This document shows, one piece after another, positions 1-6,252 of a stretch of DNA of 12,174 nt. The notes beneath the pieces are model-generated. The model did no database searches, was not told the DNA's origin, and worked only from the letters and a program-made list of their open reading frames with translations. Every line of letters starts with the position of its first letter. Positions within the stretch are counted from its first letter, which is position 1. The position numbers and the translations under genes are program-made. The stretch covers positions 1 through 12,174 of the forward strand of contig JAQUAR010000019.1 in the NCBI GenBank assembly GCA_028687155.1. The letters run 5' to 3'. The DNA comes from Methylacidiphilaceae bacterium. Its GTDB lineage: Bacteria; Verrucomicrobiota; Verrucomicrobiia; Methylacidiphilales; Methylacidiphilaceae.

Positions 1-1218
1 TTGCTCGATCCCTGTCTTGCCCATGGGGTCCTGCGCTTCTTGGCGGCCCATCAGGCCAAAGGAGAGGAAGAGGGGAAGATTCTGCACGAGTTGCGGCAAG
101 GGGAGATGGCCGCGATCGGCGATGTCCCCTTCGGTCTCTACTACGGCAGCATCGACGCAACGCCTCTGTTCGTCCTTTTGGCGGGAGCCCTCTATGAGCG
201 GACCGGCAATAAAAAATGGATCGAAAAGCTCTGGCCCCACATTGAGCTTGCCTTGCGATGGATGGAGACTCGCGGGGATCGGGATGGGGATGGTTTCCTC
301 GAATATCCGCGTCCGCCGAAGGGGCAGGGGCTTTGGAATCAAGGCTGGAAGGATAGCGATGATGCGATTTTTCATGCCGATGGACGGCTCGCGGAAGGAC
401 CGATCGCTCTTTGCGAAGTGCAGAGCTACGCTTATGCGGCCTGGACGGGCGCCGCCGGCCTTGCTCGGGTTCTGGGGAAATCCGAGTCGGCGCGCGAGAT
501 GCAGCGCAAGGCCGAGCAGTTGCGGGAGCGCTTTGAAGAGGCCTTCTGGTGCGAGGAACTCGGTACCTATGCCATCGCCTTGGACGGGAACAAGGAGCCC
601 TGCCGCGTTGCCGCGTCCAATGCCGGCCATGCCCTTTTTTCGGGAATCGCCTCCGCGCATCGAGCGCGCCGCGTGGCCGAGCTTCTGCTCGGGCCCAGTT
701 TTTTCAGCGGCTGGGGCATTCGCACCTTGTCCGAACGAGCCCCCCGCTACAATCCGATGTCCTACCACAACGGATCCATCTGGCCTCACGACAATAGCCT
801 CATTGCCCTTGGCTTGGCACGCTATGGCTTCTCGGCCGAGCTGCGCAAGCTCACGGAGGGCCTCTTCTGCGCGCTCGATTACCTGGAAGACCACCGCCTG
901 CCGGAGCTCTTTTGCGGCTTCCCCCGGCGGCCGGGTTGCGCGCCCGTGCGCTATCCGATCGCCTGCCGGCCCCAGGGATGGGCCAGCGGCAGCCTCTTTG
1001 CGCTGCTGGCGGCCTGCCTGGGAATCGGATTTCATGCGGAAGGCGGGGAGCTTCGGTTCGAAAGACCAGTTCTTCCGGTTCAAGTGGAGGATCTTCTTCT
1101 CCACGGCCTTCCCTTGAAGAAGGCTTCGGTCGACGTGCTCTTCCGCTCCCATATTCGGGACGTGGCGATGAACGTCGTGCGCCGGAGAGGCGACGTTTCG
1201 GTTGTGCTTGTTAATTGA
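1..1218 (+). CDS. Glycogen debranching enzyme (amylo-alpha-1,6-glucosidase family), C-terminal part
   Basis: The reading frame is open from the first base and ends at a TGA, so the gene begins upstream; the TTG at base 1 is not believed to be its start. The 405 visible residues form the (alpha/alpha)6-barrel catalytic part of bacterial amylo-alpha-1,6-glucosidase-like proteins, which remove alpha-1,6 branch stubs from glycogen or related glucans in the cytoplasm. Visible family motifs are a GKILHELRQGE segment (about residues 26-36), YYGSIDATPLF (48-58), NQGWKDSDDA (113-122), YHNGSIWPHDNS (255-266) and PELFCGF (301-307). By analogy with related clan members, the acidic residues in WKDSDDA and in PELF are candidate catalytic acids; that assignment is inference. 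The family normally has an N-terminal beta-sandwich domain, which must lie outside the window. The family call is firm; the exact substrate is not shown. Confidence 0.88.
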   Translation: MLDPCLAHGVLRFLAAHQAKGEEEGKILHELRQGEMAAIGDVPFGLYYGSIDATPLFVLLAGALYERTGNKKWIEKLWPHIELALRWMETRGDRDGDGFLEYPRPPKGQGLWNQGWKDSDDAIFHADGRLAEGPIALCEVQSYAYAAWTGAAGLARVLGKSESAREMQRKAEQLRERFEEAFWCEELGTYAIALDGNKEPCRVAASNAGHALFSGIASAHRARRVAELLLGPSFFSGWGIRTLSERAPRYNPMSYHNGSIWPHDNSLIALGLARYGFSAELRKLTEGLFCALDYLEDHRLPELFCGFPRRPGCAPVRYPIACRPQGWASGSLFALLAACLGIGFHAEGGELRFERPVLPVQVEDLLLHGLPLKKASVDVLFRSHIRDVAMNVVRRRGDVSVVLVN

Positions 1219-1258
1219 GTCTGGTTACGGAAGAAGCGGATTGGTTAATATTGTGATA

Positions 1259-2377
1259 ATGCGAGACCAGTCGCTTCTCGTGGAGGAAAGGGCTGCGAAG
1301 GGAGGGCTTCGCCTCGGCTACGCCACCCTGAGGAATCCCGCCTCGCTCAACGCCATCTCCCTGGAGAGTGCGGAGCTTCTCGACGAGGCCCTTTCCGCAT
1401 GGGCCGAAGATCCGGACGTTGCCTGCGTGGTACTCTCCGGCAGCGGGGAGAGGGCGTTTTGCGCCGGCGGCGATCTTCGGAAGATCTATCAGGCGATTCG
1501 TTCCGGGGATTCGAGCCTCCCGAGCCGGTTTTTCACCCAGGAATACCGAGTCGTCGGTAAAATCCACGCTTATCCGAAACCGATTCTCTGCTGGGGCGAT
1601 GGGATCGTGTACGGTGGAGGGCTGGGACTCCTGGCCGCGGCGAGCCACCGAGTTGTTACCGAGAAGAGCCGGCTGGCCATGCCGGAGATTTCGATCGGGC
1701 TCTTTCCGGACGTGGGCGGAAGCTGGTTCCTGGGACGAATGCCGGGTCGCATCGGTCTTTTTCTCGCCCTCACCGGCCTCTCCGTTACGGCGGGCGATGC
1801 ACTTTTCCTGAAGTTGGCGGACTACTTTCTGCCTGCCGAGGAGAGGATGTCGGTTCTGGGGGAGAGGCTGGCCACCCTGTCCTGGACCGGGCAGGCCGAA
1901 GCCGATCGCCTGCTTCTTGCCCGTTCCCTTCGAGAGTGGGCACGGCCGTGGCGAAGTGTCGTGAGCCCCGCGCGGACTCGGCTGGAGTTCGATCGCATCC
2001 AATCCCTCACCGAGGGAGACACCCTCCCGGAGATCGCGGACAAGATCGCCTATGGACCGGTTTCCACCGATCCCTGGTTTACCCAGGGTGCGGAAAATTT
2101 CGCGGAGGGCTGTCCTCTTTCTTCGTGGCTCATTTGGGAGCTTTCCCGGAGGACCGTCCGGATGTCGCTCAAAGAGGTGATCCGGTTGGAAGCGATCGTC
2201 GCCCATTGGTGCGGAGCGGGTTCTGACTTCCCGGAAGGCATTCGGGCCTTATTGATCGACAAAGACCGAAACCCCCAGTGGAGCGACCAAGACATCGCGG
2301 CAGTGCCGGCGCAAAAAGTAGCAGAGCAGTTCGTGGCCCCCTGGCCTCCGGAAGAGCATCCTTTGAGAGATCTCTGA
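1259..2377 (+). CDS. 3-hydroxyisobutyryl-CoA hydrolase-type enoyl-CoA hydratase/isomerase family protein
   Basis: This is a 372-residue crotonase-fold protein most like 3-hydroxyisobutyryl-CoA hydrolase, the valine-degradation enzyme that frees 3-hydroxyisobutyrate from CoA. The AFCAGGD oxyanion-hole segment lies near residues 66-72, and a second glycine-rich stretch (GIVYGGGLGL) near 115-124. MPEISIGLFPDVGG follows, carrying Glu143 and Asp151, which match the two catalytic acids described for the hydrolase. The C-terminal PEGIRALLIDKDRNPQW is also typical of the hydrolase subgroup and absent from ordinary short hydratases (about 260 residues). The ATG at 1259 was chosen because it gives the family length. 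In-frame TTG codons at 1202 and 1241 and a GTG at 1253 are possible, and the ribosome site is poor for all of them. The gene follows the debranching gene by 40 bases, but no valine-pathway genes are visible, so the substrate in this organism is open. Confidence 0.85.
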   Translation: MRDQSLLVEERAAKGGLRLGYATLRNPASLNAISLESAELLDEALSAWAEDPDVACVVLSGSGERAFCAGGDLRKIYQAIRSGDSSLPSRFFTQEYRVVGKIHAYPKPILCWGDGIVYGGGLGLLAAASHRVVTEKSRLAMPEISIGLFPDVGGSWFLGRMPGRIGLFLALTGLSVTAGDALFLKLADYFLPAEERMSVLGERLATLSWTGQAEADRLLLARSLREWARPWRSVVSPARTRLEFDRIQSLTEGDTLPEIADKIAYGPVSTDPWFTQGAENFAEGCPLSSWLIWELSRRTVRMSLKEVIRLEAIVAHWCGAGSDFPEGIRALLIDKDRNPQWSDQDIAAVPAQKVAEQFVAPWPPEEHPLRDL

Positions 2378-2406
2378 CGGCCGTTCCCTCCCGGAGCAGC
2401 GAGTGC

Positions 2407-2751
2407 CTATTTTTTTTGACGCTGGATCGGCTCACGCACGCCCAGAAGTCCGAGAAGGGCTCCACAGCTCAAGAGTACGATCGGGATGAGGCTGAAGGCA
2501 TTGAAGCCCAAAAGCCAAAGGAAGGCGCCGGCGGACACTCCCATGAGCAATCCGCCGAGAAGCGGTCTCGCCAAGACGATCCCGGCTCCCAGCAGAGCCG
2601 CGATCGGCACGGCGACGCTGAGAATCTTTACCCCCGTGGCAGAGGCGGGATATCCCGATTCGGCGAAGCTTGCTAAGCCATAGCCCAGCAATCCGTAGAC
2701 GACGGACGCGAGTCCGCCGAGCAGACCGACGACGAGGGCGCCAATTCTCAT
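2407..2751 (-). CDS. Small four-helix membrane protein, unknown function
   Basis: This 114-residue hydrophobic protein is not recognised as a named family; a loose resemblance to small DUF4064-like proteins is only a guess. Predicted helices lie near residues 4-28, 41-62, 64-84 and 86-105, with short loops and a basic tail (REPIQRQKK). Glycine and alanine are abundant within the helices. The open frame extends upstream to about 3210, but the extension is Pro/Arg/Ser-rich and looks non-coding. The ATG at 2751 is preceded on the - strand by AGGA (2764-2761) with nine bases of spacing, which fixes this start. The gene is tail to tail with the acyl-CoA hydrolase (29 bases between stops) and divergent from aroA-cmk. 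It has no obvious partner. Confidence 0.7.
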   Translation of the reverse strand: MRIGALVVGLLGGLASVVYGLLGYGLASFAESGYPASATGVKILSVAVPIAALLGAGIVLARPLLGGLLMGVSAGAFLWLLGFNAFSLIPIVLLSCGALLGLLGVREPIQRQKK

Positions 2752-2919
2752 GGGTTTTCTTCCTCTTCCGCTCGCCCCGCGTACCAGCGGAGAGAACTCG
2801 AAGATGGTTGGGAACGTGCGTGGGAAGGCAAGCGCAAAGAGACTCCTATTGCGTAAAGAGACACCAGCCCATCCATGAGAAGAATGTAGAGGCGGGCCGC
2901 GCTTGGATCTCTTTTGATG

Positions 2920-2949
2920 TTGACCACTTTCTAGGGCCGCCGGTAAAGC
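2920..2949 (+). promoter_or_regulatory. Weak sigma70-like promoter candidate for aroA-cmk
   Basis: TTGACC (2920-2925) is five of six with the -35 consensus. After an 18-base spacer, TAAAGC (2944-2949) matches the -10 consensus in only three of six positions. It would give a leader of about 115 bases before the aroA start. The -10 half overlaps the left arm of the hairpin at 2940-2962. This rests on consensus matching alone. Confidence 0.22.
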
Positions 2950-2962
2950 GGGTGTTTGCCGG
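2940..2962 (+). repeat. Hairpin in the aroA-cmk upstream region
   Basis: CCGGTAAA (2940-2947) pairs with TTTGCCGG (2955-2962) over eight positions, with one G-T wobble and a seven-base loop. No T tract follows on the + strand, so it is not a classical intrinsic terminator. It could be a protein-binding site or chance in GC-rich DNA. Confidence 0.35.
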
Positions 2963-3071
2963 AGAGGGGAAAGGCGGGCCAGGAACTGTGCAAAAGGTGT
3001 GCCTGGGATTGGCAGGTGCCGAAACCCCGAGGACGAGATAAAGTTTCGTCGAGGAAAGAAGAGCAGAGGAA

Positions 3072-5108
3072 ATGAAGAGCTTCTCGATTGTTCCGGCCAT
3101 GCGTCTTGCCGGGGAGATTGTGGTGCCCGGGGACAAGAGTATTTCCCATCGCGCGGTGATGTTAGCCTCGCTTGCCCACGGTCCGACGGTAGTGACGGGT
3201 TTTCTTCCATCCGAGGATTGTCTTTGCACTCTGCGCGCTATTCAGGCACTCGGGGTTGACATCGAGGTCCGAGACCCGACTACGCTCTCGATCGAAAACC
3301 GCTTGCATCGGCTCTCTCCCGCCCGAGAGGCGCTCGACTGCGGAAACTCCGGGACGATGATGCGGCTGATCTCCGGAGTTCTTGCCGGGCAATCTTTTTG
3401 CTCCCGACTCGTAGGCGATGCCTCGCTCTCGAAGCGTCCGATGGGGAGGATTATCGAACCGTTGGAAAGGATGGGTGCTCATATCCGCGCGGAGGGAGAG
3501 AAGGGGACTCCGCCGTTGACTCTGGAGCCGGCGGAGCTTCGCGGGATCGAGTACGAGCTTCCCGTAGCCAGCGCCCAAGTGAAATCCTGCTTGCTCCTTG
3601 CCGGGCTGCACGCGCAAGGGGTGACAGGGATTCTCGAGCCGAGCCCGACTCGAGATCACACCGAGCGCCTGCTGGCGCATTTCGGCGTCCATCCTCTGCG
3701 GGAGGGTCGGCTCATCCTCATTCACGGAGGATTGACCCTGGAAGGGCGTGATCTTTTTATCCCCGGCGATTTTTCTTCGGCGGCCTTCTGGATTGCCGGC
3801 ACGGCGGCGATCCCCGGCTCGGAGATTAGGATTCGGAGCGTTGGGTTGAACCCTACGCGGACGGGGCTGGTCAACGTGCTCTTGCGCATGGGAGCTCAGA
3901 TTGAGGAGAGCGTCGAGGAAAGCCGAGGAGACGGCGAACCGAAGGGTTCACTCCTCATTCGAGGAGGCAAGCTGCGGGGGACGAAGATCGAGAAAGCGGA
4001 AATTCCGAATCTCATCGACGAGTTGCCGGTCCTTGCGGCAATCGCCGCGCTCGCGGAAGGAGAGACGCACATTCTCGGAGCGGCGGAGCTTCGCGTGAAG
4101 GAGTGCGATCGGATCCGATGCATGGTGGAGAATCTGCGGCGGTTTGGCGTTCCCGTGGACGAGCTGCCGGACGGAATGATCGTGGATGGGGGGCATCTCA
4201 TCCGTGCAGCCCGTGTCTCGTCCTTTGGAGATCATCGCGTGGCGATGGCCTGCTCCATCCTGGCTCTCCGGGCCGACGGCCGGAGCCGCATCGATGATGT
4301 GGGATGCGTCGAAACCTCCTATCCCGGCTTTTTCCAGCATCTCGAAAAGCTCAGCCAAGCCTCTGCGGAAGCGCCGCAGGGGTGGAAGGACTATCTGCCG
4401 TGGGCATCCCCTCGTTCCAAGCCAGGGAGCACCGAGGGGGCACCCCGCTGTCCGGTGGTCGCGATCGATGGCCCGTCCGCTTCCGGAAAAAGCACCGTGG
4501 CAAAATCACTCGCTCAGGCTCTCGGCATCGCCTATTGCAATAGCGGGCTGGTCTATCGGGCGATCACGTGGGATCTGATTGCCAAAGGAGTGACGATCGA
4601 GCGCGAGCCGGCCTTTAAAGCCACCATGCGGCAGATGAAGATCGAGTGTCGGATCGAGGGGAATGAGCTTCATGTCCGGATCGGTGGGAAGGAACCGGGT
4701 CTGGAGGCCCGAAGTCCAGAGGTGAATGCGGCGGTGTCCCATGTGGCCGCCTCCTCCTGGCTGCGGAAACGGCTTCTTCCGATCTTTCGCCAGCTCGCCG
4801 AAGAGCACTCCCTGGTGATGGAGGGCCGTGATATCGGAACGGCGGTGTTTCCGGGGACCCGGTACAAGTTTTATATCGATGCGGATCCGAAGGTGCGCGA
4901 GCAACGAAGGCAAAAGCAGGGAGAGACCGATTCCATCGAGGACCGGGACTGGGAAGATCGATCTCGGACGGCGGCCCCGTTGCGATGTGCGGCGGACGCC
5001 GTGTTCCTCGACTCGAGCCGGATGACGGTCGAAGAAGTGGTCCGCCGGCTGCTCGACGAGTTGCGCAAACGCGGGTTTCCCCTGCCGGAAAAGCCCTCTG
5101 CCCCGTGA
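3072..5108 (+). CDS. aroA-cmk: Bifunctional 3-phosphoshikimate 1-carboxyvinyltransferase / cytidylate kinase
   Basis: One 678-residue chain joins two cytoplasmic enzymes. Residues 1 to about 430 are EPSP synthase, the shikimate-pathway step joining phosphoenolpyruvate and shikimate-3-phosphate. They show PGDKSISHR with Lys22, Ser23 and Arg27, GNSGTMMRL (91-99), GDASLSKRPMGR, IDELPVLAAIAAL, VKECDRI and FGDHRVAMA. Residues about 460-678 are CMP kinase, which phosphorylates CMP and dCMP. They show the P-loop GPSASGKST (467-475), a NSGLVYR nucleotide-site segment, MEGRDIGTAVFPG, and the C-terminal RD...SR...APL...AD pattern. A Pro/Ser-rich linker of roughly 30 residues joins the halves, and the frame is continuous with no stop, so this is a true fusion in this sequence. 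The kinase lid region between RRQKQGE and EDRDWEDR looks about a dozen residues shorter than usual. The ATG at 3072 has AGAGGA close upstream. plsC follows after 19 bases. Confidence 0.95.
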   Translation: MKSFSIVPAMRLAGEIVVPGDKSISHRAVMLASLAHGPTVVTGFLPSEDCLCTLRAIQALGVDIEVRDPTTLSIENRLHRLSPAREALDCGNSGTMMRLISGVLAGQSFCSRLVGDASLSKRPMGRIIEPLERMGAHIRAEGEKGTPPLTLEPAELRGIEYELPVASAQVKSCLLLAGLHAQGVTGILEPSPTRDHTERLLAHFGVHPLREGRLILIHGGLTLEGRDLFIPGDFSSAAFWIAGTAAIPGSEIRIRSVGLNPTRTGLVNVLLRMGAQIEESVEESRGDGEPKGSLLIRGGKLRGTKIEKAEIPNLIDELPVLAAIAALAEGETHILGAAELRVKECDRIRCMVENLRRFGVPVDELPDGMIVDGGHLIRAARVSSFGDHRVAMACSILALRADGRSRIDDVGCVETSYPGFFQHLEKLSQASAEAPQGWKDYLPWASPRSKPGSTEGAPRCPVVAIDGPSASGKSTVAKSLAQALGIAYCNSGLVYRAITWDLIAKGVTIEREPAFKATMRQMKIECRIEGNELHVRIGGKEPGLEARSPEVNAAVSHVAASSWLRKRLLPIFRQLAEEHSLVMEGRDIGTAVFPGTRYKFYIDADPKVREQRRQKQGETDSIEDRDWEDRSRTAAPLRCAADAVFLDSSRMTVEEVVRRLLDELRKRGFPLPEKPSAP

Positions 5109-5127
5109 CACTCGGATCTGCTGGCTC

Positions 5128-5730
5128 ATGAGGCCTTGGTATGCGGTTGCGCGGGCGCTGGTGAAAGTCGTTCTGCGTCTCTGTTTTCAGTTGCAGGGAG
5201 AGGGGAGCGACCGAGTTCCGGGGGGAGGACTTCTTCTGGTTTCTAATCATGCGAGCTACCTGGATCCGCTGGCGGTGGGATCCGTGGTCCCGCGGGAGAT
5301 CTACTACTTGGCTCGCCGCTCGCTCTTCAGAGGCCCAATGGCCGGGCTGCTGACCAGCGTAAACACGATTCCGACGGCGCGAGAGCATCCGGAGCCCGCG
5401 GCGCTTCGCAAGATTCTCGGCTTGTTAACCGGAGGTCACGGGGTTCTGATCTTTCCAGAAGGGACAAGGAGTGCCGACGGGAAGTTGCAATCCGCCGAAC
5501 CGGGAGCAGGCTTCCTCGCGGCCCAAGCGCAGGTCCCTATTTTGCCCGTGCGCGTCTTCGGTTCCTTTGAAGCGTTGTCGCGCTCTTCCCGATTTCCACG
5601 CCTTGCCCCAATCCGGGTCGCCGTCGGATCCCCCTACCAGCCGCGGCCGATGAGGGATGGCGAAACAAAAAAGGAATATTACCGCTCCCTTGCCGAAGAG
5701 ATGATGCGGCGGATCGGGGAGTTGCGGTAG
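5128..5730 (+). CDS. plsC: 1-acyl-sn-glycerol-3-phosphate acyltransferase
   Basis: This 200-residue membrane-associated acyltransferase adds the second acyl chain to lysophosphatidic acid, giving phosphatidic acid for phospholipid synthesis. The catalytic HX4D motif is HASYLD with His41 and Asp46. The glycerol-phosphate-binding motif FPEGTRS spans about 109-115, with Glu111 and Arg114, and PILPVRVFGSFEAL gives the downstream conserved block. A short hydrophobic N-terminal segment (about 5-20) probably anchors it to the inner membrane. The length is at the short end but normal for the family. It lies 19 bases after aroA-cmk and is probably cotranscribed with it, although its Shine-Dalgarno is weak. 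A cmk-plsC pair is a common bacterial arrangement. The acyl specificity cannot be read from sequence, so the name is a family-level call. Confidence 0.9.
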   Translation: MRPWYAVARALVKVVLRLCFQLQGEGSDRVPGGGLLLVSNHASYLDPLAVGSVVPREIYYLARRSLFRGPMAGLLTSVNTIPTAREHPEPAALRKILGLLTGGHGVLIFPEGTRSADGKLQSAEPGAGFLAAQAQVPILPVRVFGSFEALSRSSRFPRLAPIRVAVGSPYQPRPMRDGETKKEYYRSLAEEMMRRIGELR

Positions 5731-5797
5731 TTACGACAGGCGGCATGGACGACCGAGCACAAAAACGGTCTCTTTCTCGAAAAGTGGGGTTTGGCGG

Positions 5798-5820
5798 CGG
5801 GCGAAGGCCCGATTTGAATT
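5798..5820 (+). terminator. Possible weak terminator after plsC
   Basis: CGGGC (5798-5802) pairs perfectly with GCCCG (5807-5811) around a GAAG tetraloop, followed by an AT-rich ATTTGAATT. The stem is only five pairs and the T run is interrupted, so termination would be partial at best. It would separate plsC from the feo genes. Confidence 0.28.
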
Positions 5821-5824
5821 TCAC

Positions 5825-5852
5825 TTGAGAAGAAAGGGTGAGCGCTTAAATT
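5825..5852 (+). promoter_or_regulatory. Candidate sigma70-like promoter for feoA
   Basis: TTGAGA (5825-5830, five of six) is followed after 16 bases by TAAATT (5847-5852, four of six). Transcription would begin about seven bases later, at or next to the ATG at 5860, implying a leaderless or nearly leaderless feoA transcript. No convincing Fur-box palindrome is visible. Confidence 0.33.
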
Positions 5853-5859
5853 GTTCGCA

Positions 5860-6249
5860 ATGAGTTTGCCTCCCGAGCGACCGATGGAGGTGGCCCCGCT
5901 GGCATTTCCGTTGTCAGAAGCCTCGGTTGGCGCCCAGCTCTGGATTCATTCCGTTGCGGGCAACCCATGCGAGCGTTATCGGCTGCACGAAATGGGCTTT
6001 TGCCAACGGGCGGAGCTCGTCAAATTATCCCACGGAGCGATGACGGTCTGCCTGGTCTGCGGTGCTCGGGTCGGCTTAAGCGCAGCCGTCGCACGGCGAA
6101 TTTTCGTCACTGCTGCTTCCGGAGAGGCACCTGAGAGCGACGGGCGCACGGAAGTCGATCCGGGCCATTCTCCTTCTTCTGGGGAAGGGACGTTGTTCTG
6201 CCGCATTCTCGACCGCTTCCGCCGAAGAAGGGGCGGCTGGGCCAAATAG
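5860..6249 (+). CDS. feoA: Ferrous iron transport protein A (FeoA) with C-terminal extension
   Basis: This is a 129-residue protein. Residues about 12-85 have the FeoA SH3-like pattern: a PLSEASVGAQLWI start, a CERYRLHEMGF turn, then KLSHGAMTVCLVCGARVGLSAAVARRIFV. FeoA is a small cytoplasmic partner thought to modulate the FeoB iron channel, and it overlaps functionally here with feoB three bases downstream. FeoA alone is usually about 75-85 residues. The extra 40 or so residues are hydrophilic, ending in a basic, Arg-rich stretch (RFRRRRGGW) of unknown role. The start is uncertain. An in-frame TTG at 5851 lies nine bases after GGTGA (5837-5841), which favours it by spacing. The ATG at 5860 is a better codon and fits a leaderless transcript from the promoter at 5825-5852; an ATG at 5884 is also possible. 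Confidence 0.82.
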   Translation: MSLPPERPMEVAPLAFPLSEASVGAQLWIHSVAGNPCERYRLHEMGFCQRAELVKLSHGAMTVCLVCGARVGLSAAVARRIFVTAASGEAPESDGRTEVDPGHSPSSGEGTLFCRILDRFRRRRGGWAK

Positions 6250-6252
6250 GAG

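Larger units (their letters stand above)
2752..3071. other. Non-coding divergent intergenic region upstream of aroA-cmk
   Basis: This 320-base stretch separates the - strand membrane protein from aroA-cmk. Frames crossing it give low-complexity, unfamily-like peptides, so no gene is called. It contains the Shine-Dalgarno of the - strand gene at its left end, a weak promoter candidate and hairpin around 2920-2962, and an AGAGGA ribosome site just before the aroA ATG. I see no tRNA, no recognisable riboswitch and no leader peptide rich in aromatic codons. Confidence 0.6.

Noticed and set aside
1211..2206. A 331-codon open frame on the - strand opposite the acyl-CoA hydrolase
   Set aside because: It has no recognisable domain, and the + strand gene has clear catalytic motifs over the same bases.
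2366..2375. AGAGATCTCT palindrome at the end of the acyl-CoA hydrolase gene
   Set aside because: It has no loop to form a hairpin and lies in coding sequence. The nearby T run (2410-2417) has no convincing stem before it, so no terminator is called.
2752..3210. N-terminal extension of the - strand membrane protein frame
   Set aside because: The added residues are Pro/Ser/Arg-rich low-complexity sequence and overlap the start of aroA-cmk. The ATG at 2751 has a proper ribosome site.
5731..5859. Fur box upstream of feoA
   Set aside because: Feo operons are often Fur-controlled, but no palindrome close to the GATAATGATAATCATTATC consensus is visible.
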